Shown one piece after another: positions 14,491 to 23,442 of a DNA stretch of 33,209 bases. Each line of letters opens with the position of its first letter. Position 1 is the first letter of the stretch. Origin of the DNA: Meiothermus granaticius NBRC 107808 (GTDB lineage Bacteria; Deinococcota; Deinococci; Deinococcales; Thermaceae); assembly GCF_003574355.1 (NCBI RefSeq), contig NZ_QWLB01000036.1, positions 1 to 33,209 of the forward strand. The letters are read 5' to 3'. The translations under genes and the position numbers were made by a program. The notes beneath the pieces are model-generated. The model searched no databases. It saw nothing but the letters and a program-made list of their open reading frames with translations, and was not told the DNA's origin.

Positions 14491-15222
14491 ATGCTTGCTT
14501 CCGAGCGTCAACAAGCTCTTTTGGCCCTGTTGAAGCAGAATGGGGCGTTGCGCACCAGAGATCTAGCACGCGAACTCGGTGCCTCCGAGGCCACTATTCG
14601 ACGCGATCTCAAGGTGCTTTCGGAACGTGGAGAGCTACAGCGGGAGCACGGGGGGGCCATTCTTCCAGAGCAAGAGCCGCCATATTCAATCAAGATTGGA
14701 CAGAATCAAGCAATAAAAGAGGCTATTGCCCGGAGAGCGCTCTCATATGTGGAAGAGGGGATGACCATCATCATGGACTCTGGCACCACCACACTCGCGC
14801 TGGCCCGGCTACTTTCCGGCATGCGGTTACGGGTATTTGCTCTGGATCTGGGTGTGGCTCAGGCCCTTGCCCAGGGCCATACCGAGGTATGGATACCCGG
14901 AGGACTCGTTCGAAATGGTTTTTATAGCCTGACCAGTCAGTGGGCTTTGGATGGCCTGGCCCAGATAAAGGCCGACCTGTTTTTTTTAGGGGCCGACGCC
15001 TTTGATCTCTCCGAGGTCACCAACCATACCCTGGAAGAAGCCTTCGTTAAGCAGAAAGCGCTTGCTGTGGCCAGACGAACCCTCCTGCTGGCCGATGCCA
15101 GTAAGTTTGGGCATCGAGCAGTGGCTCGAGTGACCCCCCTTAGCGCCCTATACCGGATTGTTACCAATCTTGACCACCCTGCGCTAGCCCAGGTGATTCC
15201 TGTGGAGGTCGTCCATGCATAA
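14491..15222 (+). CDS. DeoR/GlpR-family transcriptional regulator
   Basis: This 243-residue regulator has an N-terminal winged HTH (RTRDLARELGASEATIRRDL, then ERGELQREHGGA, residues 20-58). It also has a DeoR C-terminal sugar-phosphate sensor domain with IIMDSGTTTLALARLL and FFLGADAFD. It is first in a seven-gene carbohydrate operon and probably represses it until a phosphorylated sugar produced by the pathway binds. The ATG at 14491 has no ribosome site and lies close to the promoter. The gene overlaps the next by 8 bp. Confidence 0.88.
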   Translation: MLASERQQALLALLKQNGALRTRDLARELGASEATIRRDLKVLSERGELQREHGGAILPEQEPPYSIKIGQNQAIKEAIARRALSYVEEGMTIIMDSGTTTLALARLLSGMRLRVFALDLGVAQALAQGHTEVWIPGGLVRNGFYSLTSQWALDGLAQIKADLFFLGADAFDLSEVTNHTLEEAFVKQKALAVARRTLLLADASKFGHRAVARVTPLSALYRIVTNLDHPALAQVIPVEVVHA

Positions 15223-16015
15223 GTTCAAGGAGCTTTTCGGTCACAAACCCATTATTGCCATGGTGCATCTGGAAGCACTCCCTGGCACCCCGCTTTACCA
15301 GGGCAGCATGGAGGCCATTGTGGAAAGGGCACGGCGCGACCTCCAGATTTTGCAGGAAGCTGGGGTCAGTGCCGTAATGTTTGGCAACGAAAACGACCGA
15401 CCCTACGAGCTTTCGGTCAATCCGGCCTCGGTAGCTGCCATGGCCTATGTGGTTGGTCGCTTGCGGGAAGAAATCCGAGTGCCATTTGGGGTCAATGTGC
15501 TTTGGGATCCTATGGCCAGCATGGCCCTGGCTGCTGCGACCGGAGCGGGTTTCGTGCGCGAGGTGTTCACCGGTTTGTATGGTTCGGACATGGGGCTCTG
15601 GGCTGGGAGAGCGGCAGAGGCCCTGCGTTACCGGCGACTCTTGGGCCGGGATGACCTGTTTTTGCTCTACAACGTGAGTGCAGAGTTTGCCTCGCCACTG
15701 GACAGCCGTAGCCTGGTAGAGCGGGCCCGCAGCGCAGTCTTTTCCAGCCTGGCTGATGCTGTTCTGGTTTCCGGGCCAATGACCGGGGAAGGCGCCCGCC
15801 TCGAGCATCTCCGGGAGGTCAAGGCAGCCTTGCCGACGATACCGGTACTGGCCAATACCGGTGTGCGGCATGAGACCGTGGCGGATGTCCTCGAGGTGGC
15901 CGACGGCGCCATCGTGGGTACAGCCCTGAAGCGCGAGGGCCATACCTGGAACGAGGTAGACCCTGAGCGGGTTCAACAGTTCATGGCCATTGTCCGAAGG
16001 GCCAGGGGTTCTTAA
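15215..16015 (+). CDS. BtpA/SgcQ-family protein
   Basis: This 266-residue TIM-barrel-like protein of the BtpA family shows IIAMVHLEALPGTPLYQG at the N-terminus, VMFGNENDRPY, FGVNVLWDPMAS and VLANTGVRHETV. BtpA was first described as a photosystem I biogenesis factor in cyanobacteria. In heterotrophs relatives such as SgcQ lie in sugar operons under DeoR regulators, as here, and a sugar-phosphate aldolase or isomerase role is suspected but not shown. The ATG at 15215 overlaps deoR, and the stop TAA overlaps the ATG of the kinase gene. Confidence 0.85.
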   Translation: MHKFKELFGHKPIIAMVHLEALPGTPLYQGSMEAIVERARRDLQILQEAGVSAVMFGNENDRPYELSVNPASVAAMAYVVGRLREEIRVPFGVNVLWDPMASMALAAATGAGFVREVFTGLYGSDMGLWAGRAAEALRYRRLLGRDDLFLLYNVSAEFASPLDSRSLVERARSAVFSSLADAVLVSGPMTGEGARLEHLREVKAALPTIPVLANTGVRHETVADVLEVADGAIVGTALKREGHTWNEVDPERVQQFMAIVRRARGS

Positions 16016-17487
16016 TGGTTATCGGTCTGGACATCGGCACCAGCTCGGTCAAGGGTGTGCTACTGGACGAGGCTGCGCGGGTCAGGGCCCAGGCTGAACA
16101 TCCCCACAGTCTTCGGCATCCGGCCGCCGGCTGGGCTGAGGAGGACCCTGAAGACTGGTGGGCAGGTACCCTTAAGGTATTGCAGCGCTTGCGAGAGGCG
16201 GCAGTTTCAGCTCCTATTCATGCGCTGGGGGTGTCTGGAATGGTGCCGGCACTGGTGTTGCATGGGCCGGAGGGCCAGGTGCTCAGACCCTCTATCCAGC
16301 AAAACGACGCCAGAGCAGTTGGGGAGATTGCCCATTTACGGGAGGTTTTTGGTGATGAGGCTCTTTTTGCCCGTACCGGGGCTACCTGGAACCAACAGGT
16401 GGTGGCTCCTAAGCTGCTGTGGCTCAAACGTAACGAACCGGAGGTATGGGCCCATCTGGATTGGTTGAGTGGCTCGTATGAGCACATCGTCTACCGGCTT
16501 TGCGGCGCTCGCTACACTGAGGCCAACTGGGCGCTTGAATCCGGGCTATGGAACCCACACCAGCAGGTGTGGCTCGAGGAAGTTCTGGACTACCTGGAGC
16601 TGCCACCCAGGGTGCTGGCCCCGGTGCGTTTTCCGCAGGAGGTGGTGGGCCACCTCAAGGCTGAGGTGGCAGCGCGAACCGGACTGCCCGAAGGTCTGCC
16701 TATCATTGCCGGAAGTGCCGATCATATTGCAGCGGCGCTGGCGGCTGGACTGCAGCAGGAGGGGGAGGCGGTCATCAAGCTGGGCAGCGCGGGCGATTTC
16801 TTATACGTAAGCCCGACCTTTACTCCGTTGCGTGAACTCTACATTGACTACCATGACCTTCCGGGCCTTTTCGTACTGAACGGTTGTATGGCAAGCTCAG
16901 GCACCCTCTTAGAGTGGTTCCGTCGCAACTTCCGTCCGGGTGCAAGCTTTGCCACACTTGACGCCGAGGCGGCCCGGGTACCGGCGGGGGCCGAAGGGCT
17001 GGTGGTATTACCATATTTTCTTGGGGAGAAAACGCCTTTCAGCGACCCGCTGGCGCGTGGTAGTGTCCTGGGGTTGACCCTCCAGCACACCCCGTCCCAC
17101 CTGTACCGTGCTTTGCTGGAGGCTGTAGCGTACGCTTTCCGGCACCACGTAGAAGTGTTGGAGTCTTACGGCCATCGGGTACGCCGCTACCTGGTTATGG
17201 ATGGGGGTGCAAGGAGCCCGTTGTGGCGCAGCATCCTGGCCAGTGTCTTAGGGCAGGAGGTGCATTATCTGGCCCAGAGCGCACAAGGTAGCGCCTATGG
17301 GGTGGGCTTTTTGGCTGGCATGGCCCTGGGTCAATGGAATCTAGAAGCCCTGCCGCTCGAGGTTGCCGGCAGCACTTCACCCCAGGAGGAGTGGAGAGAG
17401 GTCTACCACACCGCCTATGGGCTTTACCGTGAGGCCTATCCAAGTTTACAGCGCTGGTTTGCAAAGCTCGGAGGAATCAATGCCTAA
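16015..17487 (+). CDS. FGGY-family carbohydrate kinase (xylulokinase-like)
   Basis: This 490-residue kinase has the ASKHA fold. The N-terminal phosphate-binding site is GLDIGTSSVKGVLLD, followed by GWAEEDPEDWW, and the C-terminal domain has GSADHIAAALAAGL, ACRESSG-like NGCMASSGTLLEWF and MDGGARSPLWRSILA. Length and motifs match xylulokinase/gluconokinase-type FGGY enzymes that phosphorylate a pentose, polyol or sugar acid using ATP. The exact substrate cannot be read. Its start overlaps the previous stop (TAATG) and its end overlaps the SDR gene by 8 bp, so it is a core operon member. The product may be the DeoR inducer. Confidence 0.88.
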   Translation: MVIGLDIGTSSVKGVLLDEAARVRAQAEHPHSLRHPAAGWAEEDPEDWWAGTLKVLQRLREAAVSAPIHALGVSGMVPALVLHGPEGQVLRPSIQQNDARAVGEIAHLREVFGDEALFARTGATWNQQVVAPKLLWLKRNEPEVWAHLDWLSGSYEHIVYRLCGARYTEANWALESGLWNPHQQVWLEEVLDYLELPPRVLAPVRFPQEVVGHLKAEVAARTGLPEGLPIIAGSADHIAAALAAGLQQEGEAVIKLGSAGDFLYVSPTFTPLRELYIDYHDLPGLFVLNGCMASSGTLLEWFRRNFRPGASFATLDAEAARVPAGAEGLVVLPYFLGEKTPFSDPLARGSVLGLTLQHTPSHLYRALLEAVAYAFRHHVEVLESYGHRVRRYLVMDGGARSPLWRSILASVLGQEVHYLAQSAQGSAYGVGFLAGMALGQWNLEALPLEVAGSTSPQEEWREVYHTAYGLYREAYPSLQRWFAKLGGINA

Positions 17488-18250
17488 CGCCCTTGTGACC
17501 GGTTCAGGAAGTGGGATTGGCCAGGCTATTGCGGCCCGGCTGGTACAGGATGGATTCCGCGTCTGGGTCAGTGATCTGGACCCGCTGCGAGCGGAAGAGG
17601 TGGGCAGGGTTTTGGGGATGCCCCACCTGGCCTTGGATGTGACCAACCGAAAGGCCCTAGAGGATGCCGCCGCCCATGTTTTTGCCAGCGATGGGCGGCT
17701 CGATGTGCTGGTGGCCAATGCCGGGGTCTCCACCATGAACCCCTTTTTGGAGCTGAGTGAGGAGGAGTGGGATTTCAATTTCACCGTTAATACCAAAGGC
17801 ACCTTTCTGACCTTGCAGACCTTCGCTCGTAGGATGGCCCAGCAGCCCCTGATGGCAGGGCGGGAACTGCGTGGAAAGCTGATTGCTACGGCCTCGATGG
17901 CGGCTCGGCAGGCAGCGCCGCTGCTGGCGCATTACTCCGCCAGCAAGTTTGCCGTCCTGGGTTTGGTGCAGGCTGCGGCCAAGGAACTCGCGCCGCTGCG
18001 CTTGACGGTCAATGCGGTCAACCCCGGTTTTGTGCAGACCAGCATGCAGGAGCGGGAGGTGGCCTGGGAGGCCCGCCTGCGGGGCATGAGTGCCGAGGCG
18101 GTACTGGAAGACTATGTGCGCCAGACACCCCTGGGCCGGCTGCAGCGGCCTGAGGATGTGGCGGCTGCTATTGCCTTTCTGGCCGGCCCCGATGCCGACT
18201 TCATCACCGGCGAAGCCCTGGAGGTCAATGGTGGGGCCTGGATCTTCTAA
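17480..18250 (+). CDS. SDR-family sugar/polyol dehydrogenase
   Basis: This 256-residue short-chain dehydrogenase has the cofactor loop TGSGSGIG (residues 7-14), the structural motif VANAGVS, and the catalytic set with SM in LIATASMAARQ and YSASK. The C-terminal family pattern is PGFVQTSMQ, then PEDVAAAIAFL and ITGEALEVNGGAW. It resembles sorbitol/ribitol-type polyol dehydrogenases, and together with the kinase it suggests oxidation of a polyol to a ketose followed by phosphorylation, or the reverse. The ATG at 17480 is chosen because GGAGG lies five bases upstream. A longer frame from 17363 overlaps the kinase heavily and is rejected. Confidence 0.88.
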   Translation: MPNALVTGSGSGIGQAIAARLVQDGFRVWVSDLDPLRAEEVGRVLGMPHLALDVTNRKALEDAAAHVFASDGRLDVLVANAGVSTMNPFLELSEEEWDFNFTVNTKGTFLTLQTFARRMAQQPLMAGRELRGKLIATASMAARQAAPLLAHYSASKFAVLGLVQAAAKELAPLRLTVNAVNPGFVQTSMQEREVAWEARLRGMSAEAVLEDYVRQTPLGRLQRPEDVAAAIAFLAGPDADFITGEALEVNGGAWIF

Positions 18251-19040
18251 CCGCCTGCTGGCCCAGCTTGCACATCTAGGTTTGTGGCTGTTCAGCCTAA
18301 CTTTTCTTTTGCCGCTAGGCTGGTTGCTTCTGCGTGCGCTTTCCCCAGAAGGGCAGCCATTTAGCCTTGGCGGCCTCACTCTGGATAACTTTGTTCGGCT
18401 GATTCAAGGACCGTTTGGCCTTGGTCTGCGTAATAGCTTATGGGTGGGTGCTTGGGTAGTAGCTCTGGGGCTGCCCCTGGCCGCACTTCTGGGTTACGCC
18501 CTGGCCCGCTACCAGCTGGGGGGGCATACCTTGCGCTTCGGGGTGCTGGCCACTCAGATGCTTCCTCCCATCGTGCTGGCTCTGCCACTTTTTGCAATCT
18601 TTCGAGCTTTGGGTTGGAGCGGCAGCCTGTGGGGGCTGGTCATTGCTTACCTGGCCTTTGCGCTACCCTTTATGACCTGGCTCCTGATGGGCTTTTTCCG
18701 TACATTTCCGCGTGAGCTGGAGGAGGCGGCGCGGGTGGATGGGGCCGGCTCTCTTTACATCTTCGCCCGCATCGTACTGCCTCTCTCGATACCGGGTTTG
18801 TTTGCTGCTGGGGTGATGGGCTTTTTACTTTCCTGGAACGAGTTTCTGTTTGCCCTTCTGCTAAGCGGAAGAGAGTCTCAAACCGTTCCGGTGGTGCTCT
18901 CCACCTTTATCACCCAGCGCGGGGTGCTGTTTGCCCAGGTGGCTGCCGGGGTGGTGCTGGCAGTACTCCCGGTGGCCCTGCTGGCACGGGTCATAGACCG
19001 TTATCTGGTGGAAGGTTTAACCATGGGAGCGGTGAAGTGA
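18228..19040 (+). CDS. ABC sugar-importer permease (MalG type)
   Basis: The product has about 270 residues and six transmembrane helices. The EAA loop that contacts the ATPase is visible as EEAARVDGAGSLYIFARIVL followed by PLSIPG. It belongs to the carbohydrate uptake family 1 permeases (MalG/UgpE side) in the inner membrane. The ATG at 18228 has GGAGG four bases upstream, with GTG 18231 an alternative. The start lies inside the end of the SDR gene (23-bp overlap). Unusually, it comes before the binding-protein gene, with the second permease after it. Confidence 0.85.
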   Translation: MVGPGSSNRLLAQLAHLGLWLFSLTFLLPLGWLLLRALSPEGQPFSLGGLTLDNFVRLIQGPFGLGLRNSLWVGAWVVALGLPLAALLGYALARYQLGGHTLRFGVLATQMLPPIVLALPLFAIFRALGWSGSLWGLVIAYLAFALPFMTWLLMGFFRTFPRELEEAARVDGAGSLYIFARIVLPLSIPGLFAAGVMGFLLSWNEFLFALLLSGRESQTVPVVLSTFITQRGVLFAQVAAGVVLAVLPVALLARVIDRYLVEGLTMGAVK

Positions 19041-19051
19041 AGGAGGTCAAG

Positions 19052-20308
19052 ATGAAGTGGTTGGCGGTTTTTGGCGTGCTGCTGGGCCTGGCCTCGGCGC
19101 AGGGGGTAACCCTGCAGGCTTTGATGGAAGATGTCCCCGAGACCCAGATTATCGAGAAGCTCCTGCCCGATTTTGAGCAAAAGACCGGTATCAAGGTGGT
19201 CTTCGAGAAGGTGCAGTACGGGGCCATGCACGACAAGCTGGTCTCCCAGCTTCTGGCCCCGCAAAGCAGCTACGATTTCCTTGAGGTTGATTTCCTGTGG
19301 GCAGGGGAATTTCCTGCGGCTGGCTGGCTGGAGCCGCTCGAGCCCTACGTGCGAAAGAGCAATTTCGACCTCTCGGCATACTACCCCTCGATGCTCGATC
19401 TGGTGGGCTATTACCAGAAAACGCTGTACATGATTCCCATGTACAACTACGCCATGGGTCTGATCTATCGTAAAGACCTGCTGGCCCGCAAAGACTTGCA
19501 AGACAGGTTTAGAGCCCAATTCAAAGCTCCTTTAGCACTACCCAAAACCCTCGAGGCCTACCTCCAAGTGGCTGGTTTTATGCAAAAGAATGCGGGGGTT
19601 TCAGGTGCAGCGATGCAGGGCCAGCGAGGGGATCCTAACTTCATGGAGTTTTCGAACTATCTCTTCGCAGCGGGCGGGCGCTACCTGGATGACCAAAACC
19701 GCGTCATCCTCAATAGCGCGGCCGGCCAGAAGGCCCTGCAGACCTACACCCAGATGATTCGTAACTTCGCCCCCAGGGGAGCCCTTAACTTCAACCTCGA
19801 TGACACCTTCCGGGTGATGTGCCAGGGTCAGGCCTTTAGCATGGTCACCTACTGGTGGATGCTGCCGCAGCTCGATAACGCGCAGCAATGCCCAAAGGTG
19901 GCTGGTAAGGTGGCGCTGGCCCCCATGCCGGGGGGTAAGGGCGTCAATGGGGGTTGGGGCTGGGCCATCCCCAAAAACTCGGCGCAGAAAGACGCTGCCT
20001 GGCAGTTCATCGCCTGGGTAGAGTCGCCCGAGATTGTGCTCAAGCGTGCACTGGCCGGTAACGCGCCTACCCGAAAGGATGTTTTTCAGAACGCCGAGGT
20101 GTTGCGGAAATATCCCTATTACAAGGAGGCACAGGCGATTATCGCTGGTGCTCAGAAGGTGCCCATTTTCGCCTACACCGCCGAAATGGAGGATGTGGTG
20201 GGCCGTGAGATTAGCCTGGCCGCTGGGGGTCAGAAGGGCACAGCGGCGGCCTTGCAAGACGCAGCCAGAGGACTCGAGGCCCTGCTGCGCAAAGCCGGTC
20301 TGCGTTAG
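19052..20308 (+). CDS. ABC sugar-binding protein (extracellular solute-binding family 1)
   Basis: This protein of about 418 residues begins with a signal peptide (MKWLAVFGVLLGLASAQ, cleavage after ASA). The mature part has the family 1 solute-binding features TGIKVVFEKVQYGAMHDKLV, YDFLEVDFLWAGEF and GGWGWAIPKNSAQKDAAW. It is probably secreted or anchored outside the inner membrane, and it delivers the sugar to the two permeases. ATG 19052 is preferred over GTG 19037 because GGAGG lies five bases before it. The lipobox cysteine common in such proteins is absent. The substrate is presumably the polyol or sugar used by the operon's kinase and dehydrogenase. Confidence 0.88.
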   Translation: MKWLAVFGVLLGLASAQGVTLQALMEDVPETQIIEKLLPDFEQKTGIKVVFEKVQYGAMHDKLVSQLLAPQSSYDFLEVDFLWAGEFPAAGWLEPLEPYVRKSNFDLSAYYPSMLDLVGYYQKTLYMIPMYNYAMGLIYRKDLLARKDLQDRFRAQFKAPLALPKTLEAYLQVAGFMQKNAGVSGAAMQGQRGDPNFMEFSNYLFAAGGRYLDDQNRVILNSAAGQKALQTYTQMIRNFAPRGALNFNLDDTFRVMCQGQAFSMVTYWWMLPQLDNAQQCPKVAGKVALAPMPGGKGVNGGWGWAIPKNSAQKDAAWQFIAWVESPEIVLKRALAGNAPTRKDVFQNAEVLRKYPYYKEAQAIIAGAQKVPIFAYTAEMEDVVGREISLAAGGQKGTAAALQDAARGLEALLRKAGLR

Positions 20309-20317
20309 GGGGGAAGG

Positions 20318-21151
20318 TTGAGGCGATTCGAAGGGCTGCTATTTGGGCTACCCGGCCTGCTGGTGCTGGCCGGGGTGGTCGGTGTGCCGCTCTTCTACAC
20401 CCTGGGAATATCCCTAACCCGCTATACCTTTTTGCGTCCGCGCTGGGACTGGATAGGCTTCCAAAACTACTTTGAGCTTCTCCAGGATGCCTACTTTGTC
20501 CATGCCCTCACGGTGAGTGCTGTTTACGTTGCCCTCACGGTGGGACTCTCGCTGGGGCTGGGGCTGCTGCTGGCGGTGCTCCTGCAGCAGCCGGTACCTT
20601 TTCGAGGGCTCCATTACTTCGCAGTCAGCCTACCCATGCTGATCGCTCCGGTAGGGGTGGGGTTGATCTGGAAGATGCTGCTTCATCCGGAGCTGGGCCC
20701 GCTGGGAAGCTTGATGGGGCTGGACTTCCTGGGCGATGCCCGACTGGCCCTGTTGACGCTGGCCCTGATCGATGTCTGGCAGCAGGTTTCGCTGGTGGCC
20801 CTGATCCTTCTGGCTGGCCTGCGTAGCCTTCCCAAGGAGCCCCTCGAGGCCGCCTTCGTGGATGGAGCCACTCCTTTTCAGCGCTTTCGTTACATCACCC
20901 TGCCCTTGCTGCGCCCAGTGTTGCTCATCCTATTGATTTTGCAGACTGTGGCCGAACTTCGTACTTACGACCTGGTTTATGTGCTAACCCGGGGTGGCCC
21001 AGGCAATGCTACCGAGCTAGTGAGCTACTTCATCTACCGTAAGGCCTTTCTGGGTCTCGACCTTTCCGCCGCTAGCGCTATGGCCTTTGTTTTGCTGCTG
21101 CTCAGCCTGGGTTTGGTGGCCCTTTACTACCGGTTGTTGTTGCGCGATTGA
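20318..21151 (+). CDS. ABC sugar-importer permease (MalF type)
   Basis: This 277-residue protein has six transmembrane segments and the EAA loop LEAAFVDGATPFQRFRYITL followed by PLLRP. It is the MalF/UgpA partner of the permease at 18228. The TTG start at 20318 stands next to a GGGGGGAAGG run, so its spacing is poor, but no better start is visible. It is the last gene of the operon. An ATPase (MsmK/MalK type) is missing from the operon and must be supplied from elsewhere, as often happens with family 1 sugar importers. Confidence 0.85.
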   Translation: MRRFEGLLFGLPGLLVLAGVVGVPLFYTLGISLTRYTFLRPRWDWIGFQNYFELLQDAYFVHALTVSAVYVALTVGLSLGLGLLLAVLLQQPVPFRGLHYFAVSLPMLIAPVGVGLIWKMLLHPELGPLGSLMGLDFLGDARLALLTLALIDVWQQVSLVALILLAGLRSLPKEPLEAAFVDGATPFQRFRYITLPLLRPVLLILLILQTVAELRTYDLVYVLTRGGPGNATELVSYFIYRKAFLGLDLSAASAMAFVLLLLSLGLVALYYRLLLRD

Positions 21152-21284
21152 AGAGGGGAGGAGAGGCTAAGTTTGAGGCACTCGAGACCGAAGGAATGGG
21201 CTCAGTAGCAGCGCACCAGGGCGAAGTCGAAGTCACTGCCGCTCGCGCTACGTCCTGCCGCTATTAGGGTGGTTTACATGGCGT

Positions 21285-21314
21285 TTGACACCTGAAGCGG
21301 TTTCGGTTTAGATT
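21285..21314 (+). promoter_or_regulatory. Promoter of the HMGL-cyclase-TRAP operon
   Basis: A perfect TTGACA (21285-21290) is followed after 18 bp by TAGATT (21309-21314). The ATG at 21326 comes only 11 bases later and has no ribosome site, so a leaderless or nearly leaderless transcript is likely. The remaining 21152-21284 interval shows no gene and no clear terminator. Confidence 0.6.
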
Positions 21315-21325
21315 ACCTATCGCAA

Positions 21326-22627
21326 ATGGAAAAACAAACCCTCGAGGAAGCCTTCGGCTTCACCCCGAAACAACCCTATTTTGAAACAGGCAAAAAGTGG
21401 GCCTCGCCGCACAACTTTAGCCCGGAGGTGCGGAAGCAGTTTTCCTTGCCGGAGCGGGTACTCATCCACGACGTTACCCTCCGCGATGGAGAACAGACCC
21501 CCGGCGTGGCTTTTACCCCCAGGGAGAAGGTGCATCTGGCCCTGATGCTGGATCGGCTGGGGGTGCACTCCATCGAGCCAGGGCTTCCGGCCACACCGGA
21601 GGATCGGGAGGTTATCAAGACCCTGATGGAGCTGCGGCCAAGGGCCCGGATTGTGCCCCTGATCCGAATCAAGGAAGAGGATGTTTCTGCCGCTATCGAA
21701 CTGGGCTGCGATGGCATGCTGCTGGAGTTTGGGATCAACCCCTACCTCCTCAAGCACGTTTACCGCATCACCCCCGAGATCCTGATCCAGCAGATTACCC
21801 AGTTTGCCAGGGCCGGCAAAGAAAAGGGGATGTACATCGAGTTCATGGGGTGGGACGCCTTCAGGGTCGAGGACTGGTACCTGCGGGACTTCTTCCAGGC
21901 CATCGCCCCCCATGTAGACCGGGTGACCATCTCGGATACCTTTGGCATGGGCCATCCACTGGCCACCTTCCAGCTGGTCTCCAACCTGCGTAGCTGGACC
22001 GGTAAACCCGTAGGCTTTCACATCCACAACGACTTTGGCCTGGCGCTTGCGGGCAGCCTGATGGCGATCACTGCCGGGGCCGATATGGTGCACACCTCCA
22101 TCAACGGGCTGGGTGAGCGGGCTGGTAACGTGGCCACTGAGGAGCTGGCCCTGGCCCTGGAGTACCTGATGGCGGTGCCCACCGGTATTGACCTTAGCCA
22201 GCTTGCCAGCGTCTCGGCGGCCTTTGCCGAGGCCTCCAAAGTAGCCCTGGCGCAGAACAAACCCGTGGTGGGCCGCCGACTTTTTGATGTCGAGTCAGGC
22301 ATTGTGGTTCACATTCTGCAGGAGCTCGAAAAGACCGCCCTGGGAGGAAACGCTATCTTCCCTTATCCACCTACCATGGTTGGCCGCGAGCCGTATCAGG
22401 TGCAGTATGGCCGGGGTAGCGGTAAAAACTCCATCCGAATGCTGCTGGAGCGGCTGGAGCCTGGCTTGCAAAACGTTTCAGAGGAAACCCTGGACAAGAT
22501 TACCCAGCGCGTAAAGGAGGCCGGCCTGGTGCTCAAATCGCTGCTGCCTGCTTCCATCTTGAAGCAGATTGTGCGGGAAGCCCTGGCCGAAGCCAGCCCA
22601 GATGCTGCATCCAAGGAGCCCCGATGA
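21326..22627 (+). CDS. HMGL-like lyase/acyltransferase (homocitrate/citramalate synthase-like)
   Basis: This 433-residue enzyme of the DRE-TIM metallolyase family has the metal site IHDVTLRDGEQTPGVAF (residues 47-64), the HxH metal ligands in GFHIHNDFGLALAG, and INGLGERAGNVATEEL. This set is common to isopropylmalate, homocitrate and citramalate synthases and HMG-CoA lyases. The C-terminus lacks a clear LeuA allosteric domain; instead it has a helical tail. Its operon partners are a cyclase-family hydrolase and a TRAP transporter, so I favour catabolism of an imported hydroxy acid over amino-acid biosynthesis, though this is inference. It overlaps the next gene by 4 bp (ATGA). Confidence 0.8.
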   Translation: MEKQTLEEAFGFTPKQPYFETGKKWASPHNFSPEVRKQFSLPERVLIHDVTLRDGEQTPGVAFTPREKVHLALMLDRLGVHSIEPGLPATPEDREVIKTLMELRPRARIVPLIRIKEEDVSAAIELGCDGMLLEFGINPYLLKHVYRITPEILIQQITQFARAGKEKGMYIEFMGWDAFRVEDWYLRDFFQAIAPHVDRVTISDTFGMGHPLATFQLVSNLRSWTGKPVGFHIHNDFGLALAGSLMAITAGADMVHTSINGLGERAGNVATEELALALEYLMAVPTGIDLSQLASVSAAFAEASKVALAQNKPVVGRRLFDVESGIVVHILQELEKTALGGNAIFPYPPTMVGREPYQVQYGRGSGKNSIRMLLERLEPGLQNVSEETLDKITQRVKEAGLVLKSLLPASILKQIVREALAEASPDAASKEPR

Positions 22628-23439
22628 GCGAGGTTAGAGACCACGTGTCCCTGTTTGGCAGGCGGCTGCGGGTCATTGACCTCAGCAGCACCCTCTCCAA
22701 CGAGACCGCCCCCTTCGAGCTCAACCGCCACCAGATTACCTATGTGGATCATGGCAAGGGGTGGGAGATGCTCTTAGAGCTGGGCTACTCGCAAGAGATG
22801 GCCGAGCGCATGTTCCCCAACCGGCTGGCCTGGGCGGTGGAGGCGGTGTCTCTCTCCAGCCACTCCGGCACCCATGTGGACGCACCGTACCACTACGGCC
22901 CGCGGATGGCCTCGGGTGAGCAAGCCCCTACCATTGATGTGGTTCCCCTGAGCTGGTGCATGGGCCCTGGGGTTCTGTTTGATATGACCCATAAGAGCAA
23001 GGCTGACGGTATTACGGCGGCTGACCTCAAGGCTGCATTGGAGGCCATGTCGTATGAAGTGCAGCCGGGAGATATTGCCCTGATACGCACGGACACCTAC
23101 AAGCGCTTCGGCGAAAAAGGCTACGAGCTCCTGCACGCTGGCCTGACCCGTGACGCTACCGAGTTCTTGGTGGACAGGGGGGTGCGCATGATTGGCATTG
23201 ATGCCTGGGGTCTGGACAAAGCTTTTGATGTGCTCATGAAGGATGCACTGGAAGGGAAGGCCCGCTTCTGGGAGAGCCACCTGCTGGGCCTGGAAAAGCC
23301 ATACCTGCAGATTGAGAAGCTGGCTAATCTGGATCAGATTCCCAAACCCCACGGTTTTGTGGTGATGGCGCTGCCCTTCAAGATCAAGGGCGGTAGTGCG
23401 GGGTGGACTCGAGCGGTCGCGCTGGTAGAGGAGGATTGA
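22624..23439 (+). CDS. Cyclase-family metal-dependent hydrolase (kynurenine formamidase-like)
   Basis: This 271-residue protein of the cyclase family (PF04199 type) has the signature HSGTHVDAPYHYG (residues 80-92), whose histidines and aspartate bind the metal. Other matching parts are RVIDLSSTLSNETAPFE, PGDIALIRTDTYKRFG and MIGIDAWGLDKA. Relatives hydrolyse N-formylkynurenine or ring amides/lactones. The ATG overlaps the HMGL-like stop, and the TRAP binding protein follows three bases after its stop, so it is a core operon gene. It may open a ring or convert the imported acid before or after the HMGL-like step. Confidence 0.85.
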   Translation: MSEVRDHVSLFGRRLRVIDLSSTLSNETAPFELNRHQITYVDHGKGWEMLLELGYSQEMAERMFPNRLAWAVEAVSLSSHSGTHVDAPYHYGPRMASGEQAPTIDVVPLSWCMGPGVLFDMTHKSKADGITAADLKAALEAMSYEVQPGDIALIRTDTYKRFGEKGYELLHAGLTRDATEFLVDRGVRMIGIDAWGLDKAFDVLMKDALEGKARFWESHLLGLEKPYLQIEKLANLDQIPKPHGFVVMALPFKIKGGSAGWTRAVALVEED

Positions 23440-23442
23440 CGC

